A stretch of 64,000 nt of DNA from Rhizobium sophoriradicis (GTDB taxonomy: Bacteria > Pseudomonadota > Alphaproteobacteria > Rhizobiales > Rhizobiaceae), in contig NZ_RQIH01000017.1 of NCBI RefSeq assembly GCF_003939025.1, forward strand, positions 83,517 to 147,516. The letters are read 5' to 3'. A model generated the notes under the pieces. The model was not told the origin of the DNA, did no database searches, and was given only the letters and a program-made list of their open reading frames with translations. Below, in pieces: positions 27,456-36,493 of the stretch (positions are counted from its first letter, which is position 1; each line of letters opens with the position of its first letter). The translations under genes were made by a program, and so were the position numbers.

Positions 27456-27558
27456 TTTACCCCCGAAAGGACCGATCGCCGACCTCCGGATGTCGGAAGC
27501 GGTTGCGGCCCAGGCATATAATGCTGCGCCCGGCTTGGCAAATTCGAGATGGGGGAGG

Positions 27559-28140
27559 TCAGCAGTCGCCGCAGGGGATCGAATCGCCCTGTCGCTGGCG
27601 GTAGAAATAGCTGCGGCTGATGTTGATCGTGCGCACTCCATCCGGCATGAAATTCGGCGCGAACAGGAACATCGTATAGGGAATGCTGAGTTCGCTACGG
27701 ACCAGGAAGCTGTTGGCCGTCTTCATGTCCGAGGGTATGTCGCTGACCGCGGCATTCTTGGCATAGGGCACGCTCCCGTCCTGCGCCCAGGACCAGAGCA
27801 CCGTGGCATTGGCGCTGGCGTCGACAGTAATCCCAGTGATCTTCAGCGTTAGCGAGGACGAGTTGTAGGGCACGAAGATCGCGTTTGCGACCGACCGCAT
27901 CTCGCCGAGTGTGCTCTTCGTGACGGATTGCTGCTGGGTGACAAGATCGGCGATCGAACCGGCGGCACGGGTCGCGCGCTTGGAGACGCTGAGGCCGATC
28001 GTGATCTCGAAAGCGCCGATATAGAGCATGACCAGCACGGGAAAGAGGATCGCAAACTCGATCGCGCCGGCGCCCTGGCGCTCTCGGATCAGCCGCCGCG
28101 CCGTCAGTGCCAGTCTGGTGAACGGGTTGCGCAATGCCAT
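27559..28140 (-). CDS. TadE-family pseudopilin (TadF/TadG-like), pilus assembly
   Basis: A 193-residue protein with a short basic cytoplasmic leader, the TadE-type pseudopilin segment GAGAIEFAILFPVLVMLYIGAFE (about 23-45, shown in part) and a periplasmic domain ending in a CGDC pair. It has the prepilin-like Glu after the processing site. In Tad systems such minor pseudopilins are trimmed by the CpaA peptidase and help start or anchor the Flp pilus. Its ATG overlaps the stop of the preceding TadE gene by one base (TAATG), so the two are co-translated. Confidence 0.85.
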   Translation of the reverse strand: MALRNPFTRLALTARRLIRERQGAGAIEFAILFPVLVMLYIGAFEITIGLSVSKRATRAAGSIADLVTQQQSVTKSTLGEMRSVANAIFVPYNSSSLTLKITGITVDASANATVLWSWAQDGSVPYAKNAAVSDIPSDMKTANSFLVRSELSIPYTMFLFAPNFMPDGVRTINISRSYFYRQRQGDSIPCGDC

Positions 28141-28775
28141 TATGGATACTGCTCGTTCTGGAAGGCCGCGGTCGCGATGATCAGATATTGCGTCGGCATC
28201 GAACCGTCGGAGGGGCGGATCGTCGTGATGTAAGGCCGGACCAGATCCGTGATGATTTCCCAGCGATAGTAGGCGCGCAGCATGTTGATCGTGCCGGCGC
28301 CGCCGGGCGAATATTTGATCGCCGCCGTGTTGATGTCGGAATATCTGTCGGTGGAGAGCTTGGGAATCGTCGTCGGAATGGCCGAGAAGGCGGCGAAGGT
28401 CTGCACATCCAGGTAGAGCTTGCTCGGCGTCGCCGCCTCGGTCGCCGAGCAGCTGATCAGGATTGAGATCTCGCCGCAGAAGGCCTGCCGGAATTGCGTC
28501 TGGGTCATATCGGTCGTACGACCGAGATTGTAGGTGATCTGTCCGGTCCGCATCCGCCGGCTCATCGTATCGACGGCATTGGAGACGAGTTCTTCGGCGG
28601 CGAAGGCGATGAAGGTTTCGAGGATCGCGAAGATCACGACGAAATAAGGGATGGCAAGCAGGGCGAATTCGATCGCCGCCGCGCCGTCGCGCGAGCGGGC
28701 GGCAGCGCGAAACTGGGAGAAACGGAACGGCGCGAAGGCGCGCTGCTCATCCGTCTTCTGATCAACTACCGTCAT
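28140..28775 (-). CDS. tadE: TadE-family pseudopilin, pilus assembly
   Basis: A 211-residue protein with a basic N-terminus followed by the TadE segment DGAAAIEFALLAIPYFVVIF (about 31-50) and a periplasmic domain. The IEF motif after a small-residue cleavage site is the hallmark of pseudopilins processed by the Tad prepilin peptidase. The start at 28775 (MTVVDQKTD) is chosen over a GTG 11 codons upstream; neither has a strong ribosome-binding site. It pairs with the next gene and lies on the opposite strand from pilA-tadC. Confidence 0.85.
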   Translation of the reverse strand: MTVVDQKTDEQRAFAPFRFSQFRAAARSRDGAAAIEFALLAIPYFVVIFAILETFIAFAAEELVSNAVDTMSRRMRTGQITYNLGRTTDMTQTQFRQAFCGEISILISCSATEAATPSKLYLDVQTFAAFSAIPTTIPKLSTDRYSDINTAAIKYSPGGAGTINMLRAYYRWEIITDLVRPYITTIRPSDGSMPTQYLIIATAAFQNEQYP

Positions 28776-28884
28776 TGCCTGGACCCGAGCGACATCTGCC
28801 TGCCACACTAGGGTCCGTTCGTTGATTTTCCGTTTCAGTCCGATACGACGATTTTAACGAATACGAAGATCCGAGCCGGGCCGA

Positions 28885-29295
28885 TCAGGGGGACGTGGTG
28901 CCGCCGGCCGCTTGCTGCGCGTGCTGCTCGCAGTTCGGCGTGCACGACAGCACGGAGCGCTCCGTCTGGCGGTAGACGCGCACCGTGTTGCCCTCGTCGA
29001 TCGAGACCAGGATGCGCTCGTCGAGGATGGCGTTGCCGTCGGCGTCCAGCAGAACGAGATTGGTGGTGCCGAAGCTGCGTCCTGTCAGCACGATCGTCTT
29101 GGCATCGGCGACGGTCGCATCGGCGACCTTGGCATTGCCGACGATCACCTTGCTGACGGGGCGGTCGAGCTTCAACACCCGCGCGTGATCCATATAGACA
29201 CGCAGCATGTCATCGTCTGCGGCCGCGGAAATTCCCGAAACACCGAAAACGGCGATCATGCCGGCAACGAAAACGGTTTTGCCGCTCGATGACAT
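28885..29295 (-). CDS. stand-alone pilus-assembly N-domain protein (CpaC N-terminal type)
   Basis: A 136-residue secreted protein with a signal peptide (cut near AAADDDML). It is followed by the domain found at the N-terminus of CpaC/RcpA secretins: a LDRPVSKVIVGNAKVADATV block, then TIVLTGRSFGTTNLVLLDADG. The same signature occurs in the CpaC encoded at 31432, but here no secretin domain follows. The C-terminal tail has two cysteines (SCTPNCEQH). It may cap or help localise the pilus channel. ATG 29295 has AGAGGA upstream; more distant in-frame ATGs are not supported. Confidence 0.82.
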   Translation of the reverse strand: MSSSGKTVFVAGMIAVFGVSGISAAADDDMLRVYMDHARVLKLDRPVSKVIVGNAKVADATVADAKTIVLTGRSFGTTNLVLLDADGNAILDERILVSIDEGNTVRVYRQTERSVLSCTPNCEQHAQQAAGGTTSP

Positions 29296-29673
29296 CTGGT
29301 CCTCTTTCATGATCACAGCGCAATAGGCGCATAGAATGGAAAAAAATGGTGAATGAAGCTTTAAGCTCACCATGGTGTTTCGAGGTGAGGCAGGATGATC
29401 CGATTTGGCACGCGCTCCGGGCGGAACACGTTCCAATTGGATGCGGCACCTGTGCTATTACAGATGAAACCCGCCGTTAACCCGGGAATATCGTTAAATA
29501 TTGAGAGAAATGAATAAGGTAATACTTACCCTACGGCAGCCTCTTATTGCCTTCACACCTGGTTAACTCTTTTTCTTAAGCCGATGGAAACGCCCATTCA
29601 CTAGATTGCGGTCATCCGATCAACGGCAACAGTTGGCGGACGTGCTGAACATCAACTGGAGTTAGGAGTAACC
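29296..29673. promoter_or_regulatory. divergent control region upstream of pilA
   Basis: A 378-base AT-rich gap between the minus-strand pilus genes and pilA. It holds GTTAACCC-N8-CGTTAA at 29476-29497, a spacing repeated exactly upstream of tadD. A GGTTAAC and a CTTAAG lie near 29560-29580, about 100 bases before pilA. TTAA-type half-sites fit CtrA-like control but their spacing here is not the classic seven bases. The ribosome-binding site of pilA is GGAG/AGGAG just before 29674. Confidence 0.55.
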
Positions 29674-29859
29674 ATGACCAAGCTTTTTAGCCGTTTTCTG
29701 AAGGACGAATCCGGCGCGACCGCAATCGAATACGGCCTGATCGCCGCCCTCATTTCTGTCGCGCTCATCACCGGCGCAACGAGCCTCGGCACCAAGATCG
29801 GTAACGTGTTCACCGGCCTGAGCACCAAGATGGACAATGCCGTCACGAAGGTCAACTAA
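29674..29859 (+). CDS. pilA: Flp-family type IVb pilin
   Basis: Major pilin subunit of the Tad pilus, 61 residues. The leader MTKLFSRFLKDESG is cut by CpaA at the Flp site G14|ATAIEY, leaving the conserved Glu19-Tyr20 pair, then a hydrophobic helix and a short polar tail. It is assembled into thin adhesive pili. A G/T-paired hairpin and a full terminator follow, which fits a separate abundant pilin mRNA. Confidence 0.95.
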   Translation: MTKLFSRFLKDESGATAIEYGLIAALISVALITGATSLGTKIGNVFTGLSTKMDNAVTKVN

Positions 29860-29860
29860 G

Positions 29861-29883
29861 CGAGGTGCCGCGAGGCGGCATCT
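29861..29883 (+). other. hairpin just after pilA
   Basis: GAGGTGCCGC and GCGGCATCTC-like arms pair with one G-U around a very short loop, starting 2 bases after the pilA stop. It has no T-run. It probably stabilises the short pilin mRNA together with the terminator 40 bases on. Confidence 0.45.
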
Positions 29884-29923
29884 CCGATTCTGGCCGGATC
29901 TGCTCTGGCTGGTCTATCGAGCG

Positions 29924-29961
29924 GGCTCACGCGCTGCAAGCCGTGAGCCTTTTCGTATTTT
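29924..29961 (+). terminator. intrinsic terminator between pilA and cpaA
   Basis: A perfect 8-bp stem GGCTCACG / CGTGAGCC with a 10-base loop, followed by TTTTCGTATTTTA. It separates the pilin message from cpaA. Confidence 0.88.
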
Positions 29962-29980
29962 ACTATGATCGGGTATACGC

Positions 29981-30493
29981 ATGATCGCAGCTGCAGTCTT
30001 TGTCATTCTGCCACTCTGCCTCGCCATGGCGGCCTTCTCGGATCTGTTCACCATGACGATTCCGAACCGCGTTTCCCTGATCCTTATCGTCTCATTCCTC
30101 GTGCTGGCGCCCTTCTCGGGCTTTGGCCTGCAGGCAATCGGCATGCATCTTGCCGCTGCCGCTATCGTGCTTGCCGCCTGTTTTGCGCTTTTTGCATTCA
30201 ATGTGATGGGCGGTGGAGACGCCAAGCTTCTGACCGCCACCGCGCTCTGGTTCGGGCTGAACCAGTCGCTTGCCTTGCTGATGGCCGACGTCGCCATGAT
30301 CGGCGGTCTCATCACCTTGCTCATCCTGCTGGTGAGAACCCAGTCGAACACCATTCTCGCCATCGGCCTGCCGGTTCCGAACTCGCTGCTGCTCGCCAAG
30401 AAGATCCCTTACGGCATTGCGATCGCGATCGGCGGCTTTATGGCCTTCCCAGCCTCGCCGATCTTCATCGCCACTTTGGAAAGCCTGAAATAA
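29981..30493 (+). CDS. cpaA: Flp prepilin peptidase (A24)
   Basis: Inner-membrane aspartic peptidase of 170 residues that trims PilA and the TadE-type pseudopilins. The two catalytic aspartates are visible at Asp21 (FSDLFTMTIPNR) and Asp80 in GGGDAKLL, the GxGD motif. It has about five hydrophobic helices and lacks the N-methyltransferase domain of PilD, as expected for the Tad type. It is followed by a 110-base gap with a CtrA-type box, so cpaB onward has its own promoter. Confidence 0.93.
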   Translation: MIAAAVFVILPLCLAMAAFSDLFTMTIPNRVSLILIVSFLVLAPFSGFGLQAIGMHLAAAAIVLAACFALFAFNVMGGGDAKLLTATALWFGLNQSLALLMADVAMIGGLITLLILLVRTQSNTILAIGLPVPNSLLLAKKIPYGIAIAIGGFMAFPASPIFIATLESLK

Positions 30494-30500
30494 CGGGATT

Positions 30501-30516
30501 TTAAATGCCCGTTAAC
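30501..30516 (+). promoter_or_regulatory. CtrA-type box upstream of cpaB
   Basis: TTAA-ATGCCCG-TTAAC matches the CtrA full site TTAA-N7-TTAAC exactly. A half-site TTAACCAT, also the CtrA half-site form, lies at 30537-30544. The box is about 90 bases before the cpaB ATG. In Caulobacter, CtrA controls pilus genes in the cell cycle. Confidence 0.65.
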
Positions 30517-30603
30517 TTAAAATGTAAGCGTTCCATTAACCATAATTATACCAATTGCTGAGCATTCTGCAGGGCGAACATATCGTGCCTTGAGGAATGA
30601 TCG

Positions 30604-31419
30604 ATGAAACCGGCCCGCCTTATAATTCTCGCTGTCGCCGTGGTGGCAGCCGGCCTCGCCGGCCTCCTGGCAATGCGGATGGCCGGCAGCGGTGGCGTCG
30701 TCACCCAGGTGCAGTCGGTCATCGAGAAGGAACCCACCGTCAACGTCCTCGTCTCCAGCGGCAACCTGGCGGTCGGCCAAAGGCTGGAAGAGGGCTCGGT
30801 GCACTGGATGGCCTGGCCGCAGGGCGGCGTCGTCCCGGGCCTCATCACCGAAGCCGAAAAGCCCGATGCGATCAAGGACCTGCAGGGCGCCGTCGTGCGC
30901 CTGCCGATCTTCGAAGGTGAGCCGATCCGGCCGGAAAAAGTCGCCGATTCCAGCAGCCGCATCCTGTCATCGCTGTTGCCGGCCGGCAAACGCGCCGTTG
31001 CGACCGAGATATCCGTGGCAACCGGCGCCGGCGGCTTCATCCTGCCGAACGACCGCGTCGACGTCATCATGGTCCGCAAGGGCACCGAGGCCAACAAGCT
31101 CATCACCGAGACGGTGCTGAGCAATGTCCGTGTTCTCGCCATTGACCAGCAGATCCAGGAAAAGGACGATGGCTCGAAGGCGGTCGTGGGAACGACCGCG
31201 ACGCTCGAGCTCACGCCCGATCAGACGAAGGTTCTGGCCGTCGCACAACAGATGGCCGACCGGCTATCGCTCGCGCTGCGCTCGGTCGCCGATGCGCAGG
31301 AGCAGGACACCAGCGCCGCCGACTATCTGCTGAGCGGCGACAACGGCAGTGCGATCATTCAGGTCATCAAGTCGGGCTCCATCGTAACGGATGCCGGCGC
31401 AGCGCCGAAGCCGGAGTAA
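30604..31419 (+). CDS. cpaB: Flp pilus assembly protein CpaB (RcpC)
   Basis: A 271-residue periplasmic protein anchored by an N-terminal helix (about 5-25). It contains a SAF domain (about 46-115) and the RcpC/CpaB core with the block TEISVATGAGGFILPNDRVDVIMV. It is thought to modify or gate the secretin channel and interact with cell-wall material. TGAGGAA precedes the ATG by 6 bases. It is the first gene of the cpaBCDEF-tadBC unit, in which the genes are 4-32 bases apart or overlap. Confidence 0.93.
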   Translation: MKPARLIILAVAVVAAGLAGLLAMRMAGSGGVVTQVQSVIEKEPTVNVLVSSGNLAVGQRLEEGSVHWMAWPQGGVVPGLITEAEKPDAIKDLQGAVVRLPIFEGEPIRPEKVADSSSRILSSLLPAGKRAVATEISVATGAGGFILPNDRVDVIMVRKGTEANKLITETVLSNVRVLAIDQQIQEKDDGSKAVVGTTATLELTPDQTKVLAVAQQMADRLSLALRSVADAQEQDTSAADYLLSGDNGSAIIQVIKSGSIVTDAGAAPKPE

Positions 31420-31431
31420 AGGGACGTGCAA

Positions 31432-32931
31432 ATGGGCAATTCAACGCGGCGCGCCAAGCTCCTCCTGACAGGCAGCCTTTCGCTTGCGATCAGCGTCACC
31501 GGCATGGCGCCGGCCTCTTTCGGGCCGCTTCTCACCGTCGATGAGGCGCGTGCCGATTCTGGAAACCTTATCCGCATCGCGCAGACCGGCCCCGACGCTC
31601 ACCGTCGCCTGAAGCTCGGACTGAACAAGGCTGTCGTCGTCGATCTGCCGGAGGATGCCCATGATATTCTCGTATCGGATCCGAGCATGGCCGATGCCGT
31701 AACCCGGACGTCGCGACGCATCTATCTATTCGGCAAGAAGGTCGGCCAGACGAATATTTTTGTCTTCGGCGCCGGCGGGCAGGAGATCATCAACCTCGAT
31801 ATTGAGATCGAACGCGACGTCTCCGGTCTCGAAGCCAATCTCCGCCGCTTCATTCCCGATTCCGCCATCAACGTCGAAATCGTCTCCGACAACATCGTCC
31901 TGACCGGCACCGTGCGCACCCCGCAGGACGCCACGCAGGCCGCCGATCTGGCCCAGGTCTTCCTGAAGGGCGGCGAGGCGACGACGAGAACGGAGACGGC
32001 GTCCGGCACCGGCGGCGACAGCGCGGTGGCGCTCTTTGCCGAAGGCCGGCAGACCTCCCAGGTCGTTAATCTGCTGAAGATCGAGGGTGAGGACCAGGTC
32101 ACCCTCAAGGTGACGATCGCTGAGGTCCGTCGTGAGGTGCTGAAGCAGCTCGGCTTCGACAACCTGGTTTCCAACTCCTCCGGCATGACGGTTGCCCAGC
32201 TCGGCACTCCTAGCGCCGACAGCGCGACGGCAACGGTTGGCGGCGGCCTGGCGGCTCTCTTCAAGAGCTCGATCGGCAAATACGATATCTCCACCTACCT
32301 GAACGCGCTGGAACAGGCCAAGGTGGTCAGGACGCTCGCCGAGCCGACATTGACGGCAATCTCGGGTCAGGCGGCGACATTCAATTCCGGTGGTCAGCAG
32401 CTCTATTCGACGACCGACAATGACGGCAACGTTACTGTCGTTCCCTTTAATTACGGTATCAACCTCGCCTTCAAGCCGGTCGTGCTGTCGTCGGGCCGCA
32501 TCAGCCTGGAGATCAAGACGAACGTCTCCGAGCCGGTCGCCGGCAGCGGCAACGCCACCTATCAGCGCCGTTCGGCCGAGACCTCGGTGGAGCTGCCCTC
32601 GGGCGGCTCTATCGCGCTCGCCGGCCTCATCCGCGACAATGTCTCCCAGACGATGGGCGGCACACCCGGCGTCTCCAAGATCCCGCTGCTCGGAACGCTG
32701 TTCCGTCAGAAGGGCTTCGAGCGTCAGGAAACCGAACTTGTCATCATCGCAACGCCCTATCTGGTGCGTCCGGTGGCGCGCAATCAGCTGAACCGGCCGG
32801 ATGACAATTTCAGTCCCGAGAACGACGGTGCAACCTTCTTCCTCAACCGTGTCAACAAGGTCTATGGCCGCCGCGAGGCGCCCGTCGCCGATGCGCAGTT
32901 CCACGGCTCGATCGGGTTTATCTACAAATGA
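31432..32931 (+). CDS. cpaC: Flp pilus outer-membrane secretin CpaC (RcpA)
   Basis: A 499-residue secretin that forms the outer-membrane ring for the pilus. It has a signal peptide of about 38 residues. The pilus N-domain (KAVVVDLPEDAHDILVSDPS) is followed by a BON-like region and the C-terminal secretin domain with ETNVSEPVAGSG-like and VPLLG/IPLLGTLFR blocks. The ATG at 31432 is 6 bases from AAAGGGAC. Its stop overlaps cpaD by four bases. Confidence 0.94.
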   Translation: MGNSTRRAKLLLTGSLSLAISVTGMAPASFGPLLTVDEARADSGNLIRIAQTGPDAHRRLKLGLNKAVVVDLPEDAHDILVSDPSMADAVTRTSRRIYLFGKKVGQTNIFVFGAGGQEIINLDIEIERDVSGLEANLRRFIPDSAINVEIVSDNIVLTGTVRTPQDATQAADLAQVFLKGGEATTRTETASGTGGDSAVALFAEGRQTSQVVNLLKIEGEDQVTLKVTIAEVRREVLKQLGFDNLVSNSSGMTVAQLGTPSADSATATVGGGLAALFKSSIGKYDISTYLNALEQAKVVRTLAEPTLTAISGQAATFNSGGQQLYSTTDNDGNVTVVPFNYGINLAFKPVVLSSGRISLEIKTNVSEPVAGSGNATYQRRSAETSVELPSGGSIALAGLIRDNVSQTMGGTPGVSKIPLLGTLFRQKGFERQETELVIIATPYLVRPVARNQLNRPDDNFSPENDGATFFLNRVNKVYGRREAPVADAQFHGSIGFIYK

Positions 32932-33686
32932 GTGGAGAGGCATCGGCAGCAATGGCACAGAACAGAGATCAGGCGATGGCCTTCATGAATTCGACGACAC
33001 CCCGGCTCGCAATCTCCAAGGCGCTTTACCTCACGGCCGCCGTTTCGATGGCGATCCTTTCCGGATGCGCCGGTCCGCACGACCAGCTGACGACCGGCGG
33101 CATTCCGGATGATTACCGTGCCCGGCATCCGATTATCGTCACCGAGGCCGAGCAGACGGTGGATATTCCTGTTGCTTCCACCGATCGGCGCCTGACCATC
33201 GCCCAGCGCGATCTCATCCGCGGCTTTGCCGCAAACTATATCTCCCGTGCCTCCGGTCCGGTATACGTATTGTCGCCGGAAGGCTCGCCGAATTCGGCGG
33301 CCGCCTATCAGTTGCGCAAGCAGGTCCGCGCGGAGTTGGCGTCGAGAGGGATCGCGAGCTCGAAAATCATTAATACTTCCTATGCCGCTGCCGGCGCCGG
33401 CGATGCGGCGCCGATCCGCCTGAGCTTCACCGGCACGACCGCGATCACCACGCAGTGCGGTCAGTGGCCGAAGGACATCTCGAACGATTTCGCCAATCAG
33501 AATTACTATAATTTCGGCTGCGCCTCGCAAAACAACCTCGCCGCCCAGGTCGCCAATCCGGAGGATCTGGTGGCACCTCGCGGCATGACGCCGATCGACG
33601 CGCAGCGGCGCAACAACGCGATCCAGGAATACCGAACGACGACATCGACGATCGAGGATGTCGGCGGCAGCGACAGCAGCTTCTGA
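32928..33686 (+). CDS. cpaD: Flp pilus assembly lipoprotein CpaD (RcpB-like)
   Basis: A 252-residue protein with a lipobox (AILSGC, Cys about 47) after a long polar leader, so the mature protein is outer-membrane anchored. The CpaD core includes PIIVTEAEQTVDIPVA, and a C-terminal stretch FGCASQNNLAAQVANPEDLVAPRG matches the family (shown in part, about 200-215). It assists the CpaC secretin. The start overlaps the cpaC stop (ATGA); an internal ATG nearer the signal peptide (about residue 20) would give a more normal leader and cannot be excluded. Confidence 0.9.
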   Translation: MSGEASAAMAQNRDQAMAFMNSTTPRLAISKALYLTAAVSMAILSGCAGPHDQLTTGGIPDDYRARHPIIVTEAEQTVDIPVASTDRRLTIAQRDLIRGFAANYISRASGPVYVLSPEGSPNSAAAYQLRKQVRAELASRGIASSKIINTSYAAAGAGDAAPIRLSFTGTTAITTQCGQWPKDISNDFANQNYYNFGCASQNNLAAQVANPEDLVAPRGMTPIDAQRRNNAIQEYRTTTSTIEDVGGSDSSF

Positions 33687-33700
33687 GGCGAGACGGGACG

Positions 33701-34978
33701 ATGAGCGCCATCGAGTACGAAATCAAGAACCCCAGCGAGCTTCGTCATGCCGAAGAGGCTGTGCGCATGGCTGATCTGGAGGCCATGCGGCCGCTGCCGC
33801 GTATTTCCGTCCACGCCTTCTGCGAGAGCGAGACCCTGCAGCAGGTCATGGAACGCTGCGCCAATGACCGGCGCATGGCGAAGGTGAGCCTGCGCATCAC
33901 CAGCGGCGGCATTGCCGCTGCCGCCAATATGTTTTCCGGCGCGCCGACTCCGAACCTCATTATCCTCGAGACCAAGGCGAATGTCGGAAGCCTCCTTGCC
34001 GAACTCGCTCCGCTCGCCGCGGTCTGCGATCCGACCACCAAGGTCGTCATCGTCGGCTATTACAACGATATCGGACTGTATCGCGAACTGATCCGCAACG
34101 GCATTTCGGAATATATGGTCCAGCCCGTCGCCATGCCCGATATCCTTGCCGCGATGGCCTCGATCTTCGTCGATCCGGAAGCCGAGCCGCTCGGCCGCAG
34201 CATCGCCTTCATCGGCTCGAAGGGCGGCACCGGAGCCTCGACCATCGCCCATAATTGCGCTTTCGGCATTTCCAATCTTTTCTCCACCGAGACGATCCTC
34301 GCCGACCTCGACCTCCCCTATGGCACGGCGAATATCGACTTCGACCAGGATCCGGCCCAGGGCATCGCCGAAGCGGTCTTCGCGCCCGACCGTCTCGACG
34401 AGGTCTTCCTCGACCGCCTGCTGACGAAATGCTCCGAGCATCTGTCGCTGCTCGCCGCACCCTCGCTGCTCGACCGGGCGTATGACTTCGACGGCCAGGC
34501 TTTCCAGCCGGTGCTCGACGTCCTGCAGCGCAGCGCCCCCGTTACCGTGCTCGACGTTCCGCATGCATGGTCGGAATGGACCCGCTCGGTGCTGGCGAGC
34601 GTTGACGAGGTGGTCATCACGGCGGTTCCCGATCTTGCCAATCTGCGCAACACCAAAAACATGCTGGATGCGCTGCGCAAGATGCGGCCGAATGACAAGC
34701 CGCCGCATCTTATCCTCAATCAGGTCGGCATGCCGAAACGTCCCGAGATCTCGCCATCGGATTTCTGTGAGCCGTTGGAGATCGATCCGATCGCGATCAT
34801 CTCCTTCGACATCAATCTCTTCGGCAACGCCGCCAACAGCGGCCGGATGATTTCGGAAGTCGATCCCAGGTCGCCGACGGCGGAAACCTTTTCGCAGATA
34901 TCGCACATCGTCACCGGCCGAGCCGCGATCAGGAAGGCGAAGAAGGGAGGCCTGCTAGGCCTTCTGAAGCGCAAATAG
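33701..34978 (+). CDS. cpaE: Flp pilus localisation ATPase CpaE (TadZ)
   Basis: A 425-residue protein with an N-terminal receiver-like domain (about 35-155). A MinD/ParA-type ATPase domain follows, carrying the deviant Walker A KGGTGAST near residue 174. It places the Tad machine, often at a pole. The receiver-like part lacks an obvious full phosphoryl-acceptor set, as usual for TadZ. The gene follows cpaD by 14 bases and precedes cpaF by 32 bases. Confidence 0.94.
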   Translation: MSAIEYEIKNPSELRHAEEAVRMADLEAMRPLPRISVHAFCESETLQQVMERCANDRRMAKVSLRITSGGIAAAANMFSGAPTPNLIILETKANVGSLLAELAPLAAVCDPTTKVVIVGYYNDIGLYRELIRNGISEYMVQPVAMPDILAAMASIFVDPEAEPLGRSIAFIGSKGGTGASTIAHNCAFGISNLFSTETILADLDLPYGTANIDFDQDPAQGIAEAVFAPDRLDEVFLDRLLTKCSEHLSLLAAPSLLDRAYDFDGQAFQPVLDVLQRSAPVTVLDVPHAWSEWTRSVLASVDEVVITAVPDLANLRNTKNMLDALRKMRPNDKPPHLILNQVGMPKRPEISPSDFCEPLEIDPIAIISFDINLFGNAANSGRMISEVDPRSPTAETFSQISHIVTGRAAIRKAKKGGLLGLLKRK

Positions 34979-35010
34979 ACGATTAGAACGAGCAGATTGG
35001 ATTAAGCGGC

Positions 35011-36489
35011 ATGTTTGGAAAACGCGGAAACGAAGGTTTCGGAAAGGCTGGAGGCGCGATCGCTCCTCCGCCGCCGGCTCCGGCCGCGCCCGCACCCGTG
35101 GCTTCCTCTCCCTCCATTCTGGTCGAACCCGCGCGCGAGAACCAGCGCCAGCAGGTGACACCGCCGCCGATGCAGGCGCCGCAGCGCAAGCGGCCGGTGC
35201 GCACCGACGAATATTACGACACCAAACAGCAGGTATTTTCTGCACTGATCGACACGATCGATCTCTCGCAGCTTTCCAAGCTCGACGGCGAAAGCGCGCG
35301 TGAGGAAATCCGCGACATCGTCAACGACATCATCACCATCAAGAATTTCGCGATGTCGATCTCCGAGCAGGAAGAGCTGCTTGAGGATATCTGCAACGAC
35401 GTCCTCGGTTACGGCCCGCTGGAGCCGCTGCTGGCGCGCGACGACATCGCCGACATCATGGTCAACGGCGCCGGCCAGACTTTTATCGAAGTCGGCGGCA
35501 AGACGATCGAATCGGAAATCCGTTTTCGCGACAACGCGCAGCTTCTCTCCATCTGCCAGCGCATTGTCAGCCAGGTCGGCCGCCGCGTCGATGAATCGAG
35601 CCCGATCTGCGACGCGCGCCTGCCCGATGGTTCGCGCGTCAACGTCATCGCACCGCCGCTGTCGATCGACGGGCCGGCGCTCACCATCCGCAAGTTCAAG
35701 AAGGACAAGCTGACGCTCGATCAGCTCGTCCGTTTCGGCGCGATCACGCCGGAAGGCGCAACCGTGCTGCAGATCATCGGGCGGGTGCGCTGCAACGTCA
35801 TCATCTCAGGCGGCACGGGTTCGGGTAAAACGACCCTCCTGAACTGCCTGACCAATTACATCGATCGCGACGAACGCGTCATCACCTGCGAGGACACGGC
35901 CGAACTGCAGCTGCAGCAGCCGCATGTCGTGCGTCTTGAAACGCGTCCGCCGAATATCGAAGGCGAGGGCGAGATCACCATGCGCGATCTCGTCAAGAAC
36001 TGCCTGCGCATGCGTCCCGAGCGCATCATCGTCGGCGAAGTGCGCGGACCTGAAGTTTTCGACCTGCTGCAGGCGATGAACACCGGTCACGACGGCTCGA
36101 TGGGCACGATCCACGCCAACACCCCGCGCGAATGCCTGAGCCGTATCGAATCGATGATCGCCATGGGCGGCTTCACCCTGCCGGCAAAAACGGTGCGTGA
36201 GATCATCTCCACCTCTGTCGACGTCATCATCCAGGCGGCGCGCCTGCGCGACGGTTCGCGCCGCATCACCCAGATCACCGAGGTGATCGGCATGGAAGGC
36301 GACGTCATCATCACCCAGGATCTGATGCGCTACGAGATCGAAGGCGAAGACGCGGGCGGCCGATTGATCGGCCGGCACATGTCGACCGGCGTCGGCAAAC
36401 CGCATTTCTGGGATCGGGCTCGTTACTTCAACGAGGAAAAGCGCCTGGCCGCCGCCCTCGACGCGATGGAAGCGAAATCCAAGGATTAG
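35011..36489 (+). CDS. cpaF: Flp pilus assembly ATPase CpaF (TadA)
   Basis: Secretion ATPase that powers pilus extension, 492 residues. A proline-rich N-terminus (about 10-65) precedes the conserved CpaF N-domain. Walker A GGTGSGKT is near 266-274, the Walker B/Asp box near RIIVGEVRGPE, and the His box is MGTIHANTPRE. It forms a hexamer at the cytoplasmic face with TadB and TadC. Tight 4-base spacing to tadB indicates coupling. Confidence 0.96.
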   Translation: MFGKRGNEGFGKAGGAIAPPPPAPAAPAPVASSPSILVEPARENQRQQVTPPPMQAPQRKRPVRTDEYYDTKQQVFSALIDTIDLSQLSKLDGESAREEIRDIVNDIITIKNFAMSISEQEELLEDICNDVLGYGPLEPLLARDDIADIMVNGAGQTFIEVGGKTIESEIRFRDNAQLLSICQRIVSQVGRRVDESSPICDARLPDGSRVNVIAPPLSIDGPALTIRKFKKDKLTLDQLVRFGAITPEGATVLQIIGRVRCNVIISGGTGSGKTTLLNCLTNYIDRDERVITCEDTAELQLQQPHVVRLETRPPNIEGEGEITMRDLVKNCLRMRPERIIVGEVRGPEVFDLLQAMNTGHDGSMGTIHANTPRECLSRIESMIAMGGFTLPAKTVREIISTSVDVIIQAARLRDGSRRITQITEVIGMEGDVIITQDLMRYEIEGEDAGGRLIGRHMSTGVGKPHFWDRARYFNEEKRLAAALDAMEAKSKD

Positions 36490-36493
36490 GCTG

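Noticed and set aside
29553..29585. Classic CtrA site just upstream of pilA
   Set aside because: The two TTAA elements (GGTTAAC and CTTAAG) are 9 bases apart, not 7, so it is not called as a full site.
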